NCBI GenBank assembly: GCA_963989385.1
Contig: OZ022503.1
Span: 47,862,858-47,926,857 of the forward strand
Reading direction: 5' to 3'
DNA from: Ctena decussata
Taxonomy: Eukaryota; Mollusca; Bivalvia; Lucinida; Lucinidae
DNA length: 64,000 bases
Made by a program: the position numbers and the translations under genes. Positions 62,868 through 64,000 of this stretch are shown here, piece after piece (the stretch's first letter is position 1; each line of letters begins with the position of its first letter). Under the pieces are notes generated by a model. That model was given only the letters and a program-made list of their open reading frames with translations. It was not told where the DNA came from and ran no database searches.

Positions 62868-63187
62868 CACTGTAAAAAATGTAGATTTTACGGTAAAATA
62901 CCTGGAAGCTGGCTGCCAGTTAATTTACCGTTATTTTTACGGGCGTTTGCCTGTAGAACATTTTTAGAAATCACGATTTGGAAGTGTTTTGCTAACTGTC
63001 AGCACTCAAAAATACCTTTATAGAATTGAAGGGCTTTATGACCAAAACAACATCTGTTTTATTCTATCCTACTCTGCTTGATGATTCCTGCAATTTTTAC
63101 GGGCGACCATAAAAATAACGGGAAATGGACTGGCAGCTGGTTGCCAGTTATTCTACCGTAAAAACTATGGATTTGTTTTTTACAGTG
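62868..63187. mobile_element. CACTGTAAAAAA-ended MITE, complete
   Basis: CACTGTAAAAAATGTAGATT at left and ATTTGTTTTTTACAGTG at right, with paired subterminal blocks GCTGGCTGCCAGTTA / AGCTGGTTGCCAGTTA and TTTTTACGGGCG twice. 320 bp. The partial copy is at 1803-1985. Confidence 0.75.
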
Positions 63188-64000
63188 CACTTTATACTCA
63201 ACTCTGGGCTTATTCATTATTCTTCATACTCTGCGTCCTGAAATTATATAATTGGGCAGTCGATTTCCGAATCAAATAAGACAACAGTCGAAATACATTC
63301 ATTAGGCAATGATAGGAATTGAGCTAACGGCCTTCAGATTCTCATCTGAACACTCTAAGCTACCAAATGTGGTGACGTGCGGGAAGGTTTTCACTTTTTC
63401 TCTTACTGTAGTATTTTCTGAGGGTCAGTAAGTACACGGGTGACCTGCAACAAGCAAAGACCAAGATAGCTTGCACCACAAATGTTATAAAAGTTAAGAT
63501 GAATAGCTTGCATGTGTGCATTTTATTATGGATCTTGGCTGGTAGCTTTTTTGTTCATGCACATTTTGCTAAATGAAGGCAATGATGGGTTGCTTGAATA
63601 AGTATACAAAGTTCATACGTATTCCAACAGTTTCTCACACGCCCGCTTTTTTCAACTTTCAAGCAAATTGTTTAAGTATACTGTCAATGGTCTTTACGCT
63701 TATTCCGGATGTGGAATTCGCCAAAGTGGAGCGATTCGTATACAGTTTAAGTTCATGTACAGTACTTTGCTTCCACGGAATAAATGGCTGTTTTTGTGCC
63801 ACGTGCCAAACGTCGGATGGCACGTAGCAAGCCTCCAAATTTTCCCCACACCTCCCACATCCGCACACCCCGACACATTTTCATGCTCATCATCGAACAC
63901 ACGAAATGCTCTTCGTAACTTAATTCAGAACGGAAAGAGTTTGCTTGCAAGCCAATCAGGGTTTTGCTTTTCGCTTATATATACAGTTTTGTATCTTGAA
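63188..64000. other. No gene seen
   Basis: Overlapping open frames at 63573-63950 on both strands have no splice context or recognisable motif. Confidence 0.4.

Noticed and set aside
63290..63380. tRNA-derived SINE head
   Set aside because: The phrase around GAATTGAGCTAACGGCC resembles a tRNA B-box region on the minus strand only loosely; no A box at the right spacing.
63573..63950. Overlapping open frames on both strands near the window end
   Set aside because: Mutual shadows of GC-richer sequence; no conserved residues or splice sites seen.
56559..64000. Upstream exons of DDO copy B
   Set aside because: Searched the minus strand for the YLPWL, FR.L and GAGAVG blocks; none seen, so none reported.

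Overview
The window is eukaryotic DNA, almost certainly from a bivalve mollusc. Genes are split into short exons with GT-AG introns, most of the sequence is palindromic mini-transposons, and several elements have the build of the 'pearl' repeats described in oysters and other bivalves. A venerid clam such as Mercenaria is my best guess from the repeat families. That is inference; species cannot be proven from the sequence alone.

Three host loci are visible. (1) 8897-34017, plus strand: a transglutaminase gene of 15 coding exons whose phases all join, giving a 796-residue protein with a Cys334-His396-Asp421 triad. It has a Tyr after the catalytic Cys and altered residues where vertebrate enzymes hold a calcium ion. 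(2) 34961-46913, minus strand: a D-aspartate oxidase gene (copy A) ending in the peroxisomal signal SKL, tail-to-tail with the transglutaminase. One internal exon of about 40 codons could not be found. (3) 52088-56558, minus strand: a second D-aspartate oxidase (copy B) ending in AKL, with only its four 3' exons in the window. Copies A and B differ by one precisely placed intron. A two-exon plus-strand reading frame of unknown identity (43372-45683) lies antisense in the introns of copy A, and a weak two-exon candidate with a mitochondrial-style leader sits at 59753-60595.

The rest is mobile DNA. At least 13 copies of a TA-flanked palindrome (TGAGCCGCGACACG...) occur, with 4 copies each of three other palindromic families (Pal-1, Pal-3, Pal-4), TTAA-ended elements, a pogo-like and a mariner-like element flanked by TA, and a hAT-like element with a perfect 8-bp target duplication. 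A 5'-truncated but open LINE reverse transcriptase lies at 48451-50025. Five pearl/Helentron-like elements have tandem cores and ACGG microsatellites; two are cleanly nested inside two others. A 1.55-kb near-complete palindrome lies inside a transglutaminase intron.

Layout: 1-8.7 kb repeats and unannotated DNA; 8.7-34 kb transglutaminase with repeat-filled introns; 34-47 kb DDO copy A with a pearl pair in one intron; 47-51.6 kb intergenic with LINE and MITEs; 52-56.6 kb DDO copy B; 56.6-64 kb mostly featureless. D-aspartate oxidase and transglutaminase have no known joint pathway, so the neighbourhood looks like ordinary animal gene order rather than a functional cluster.
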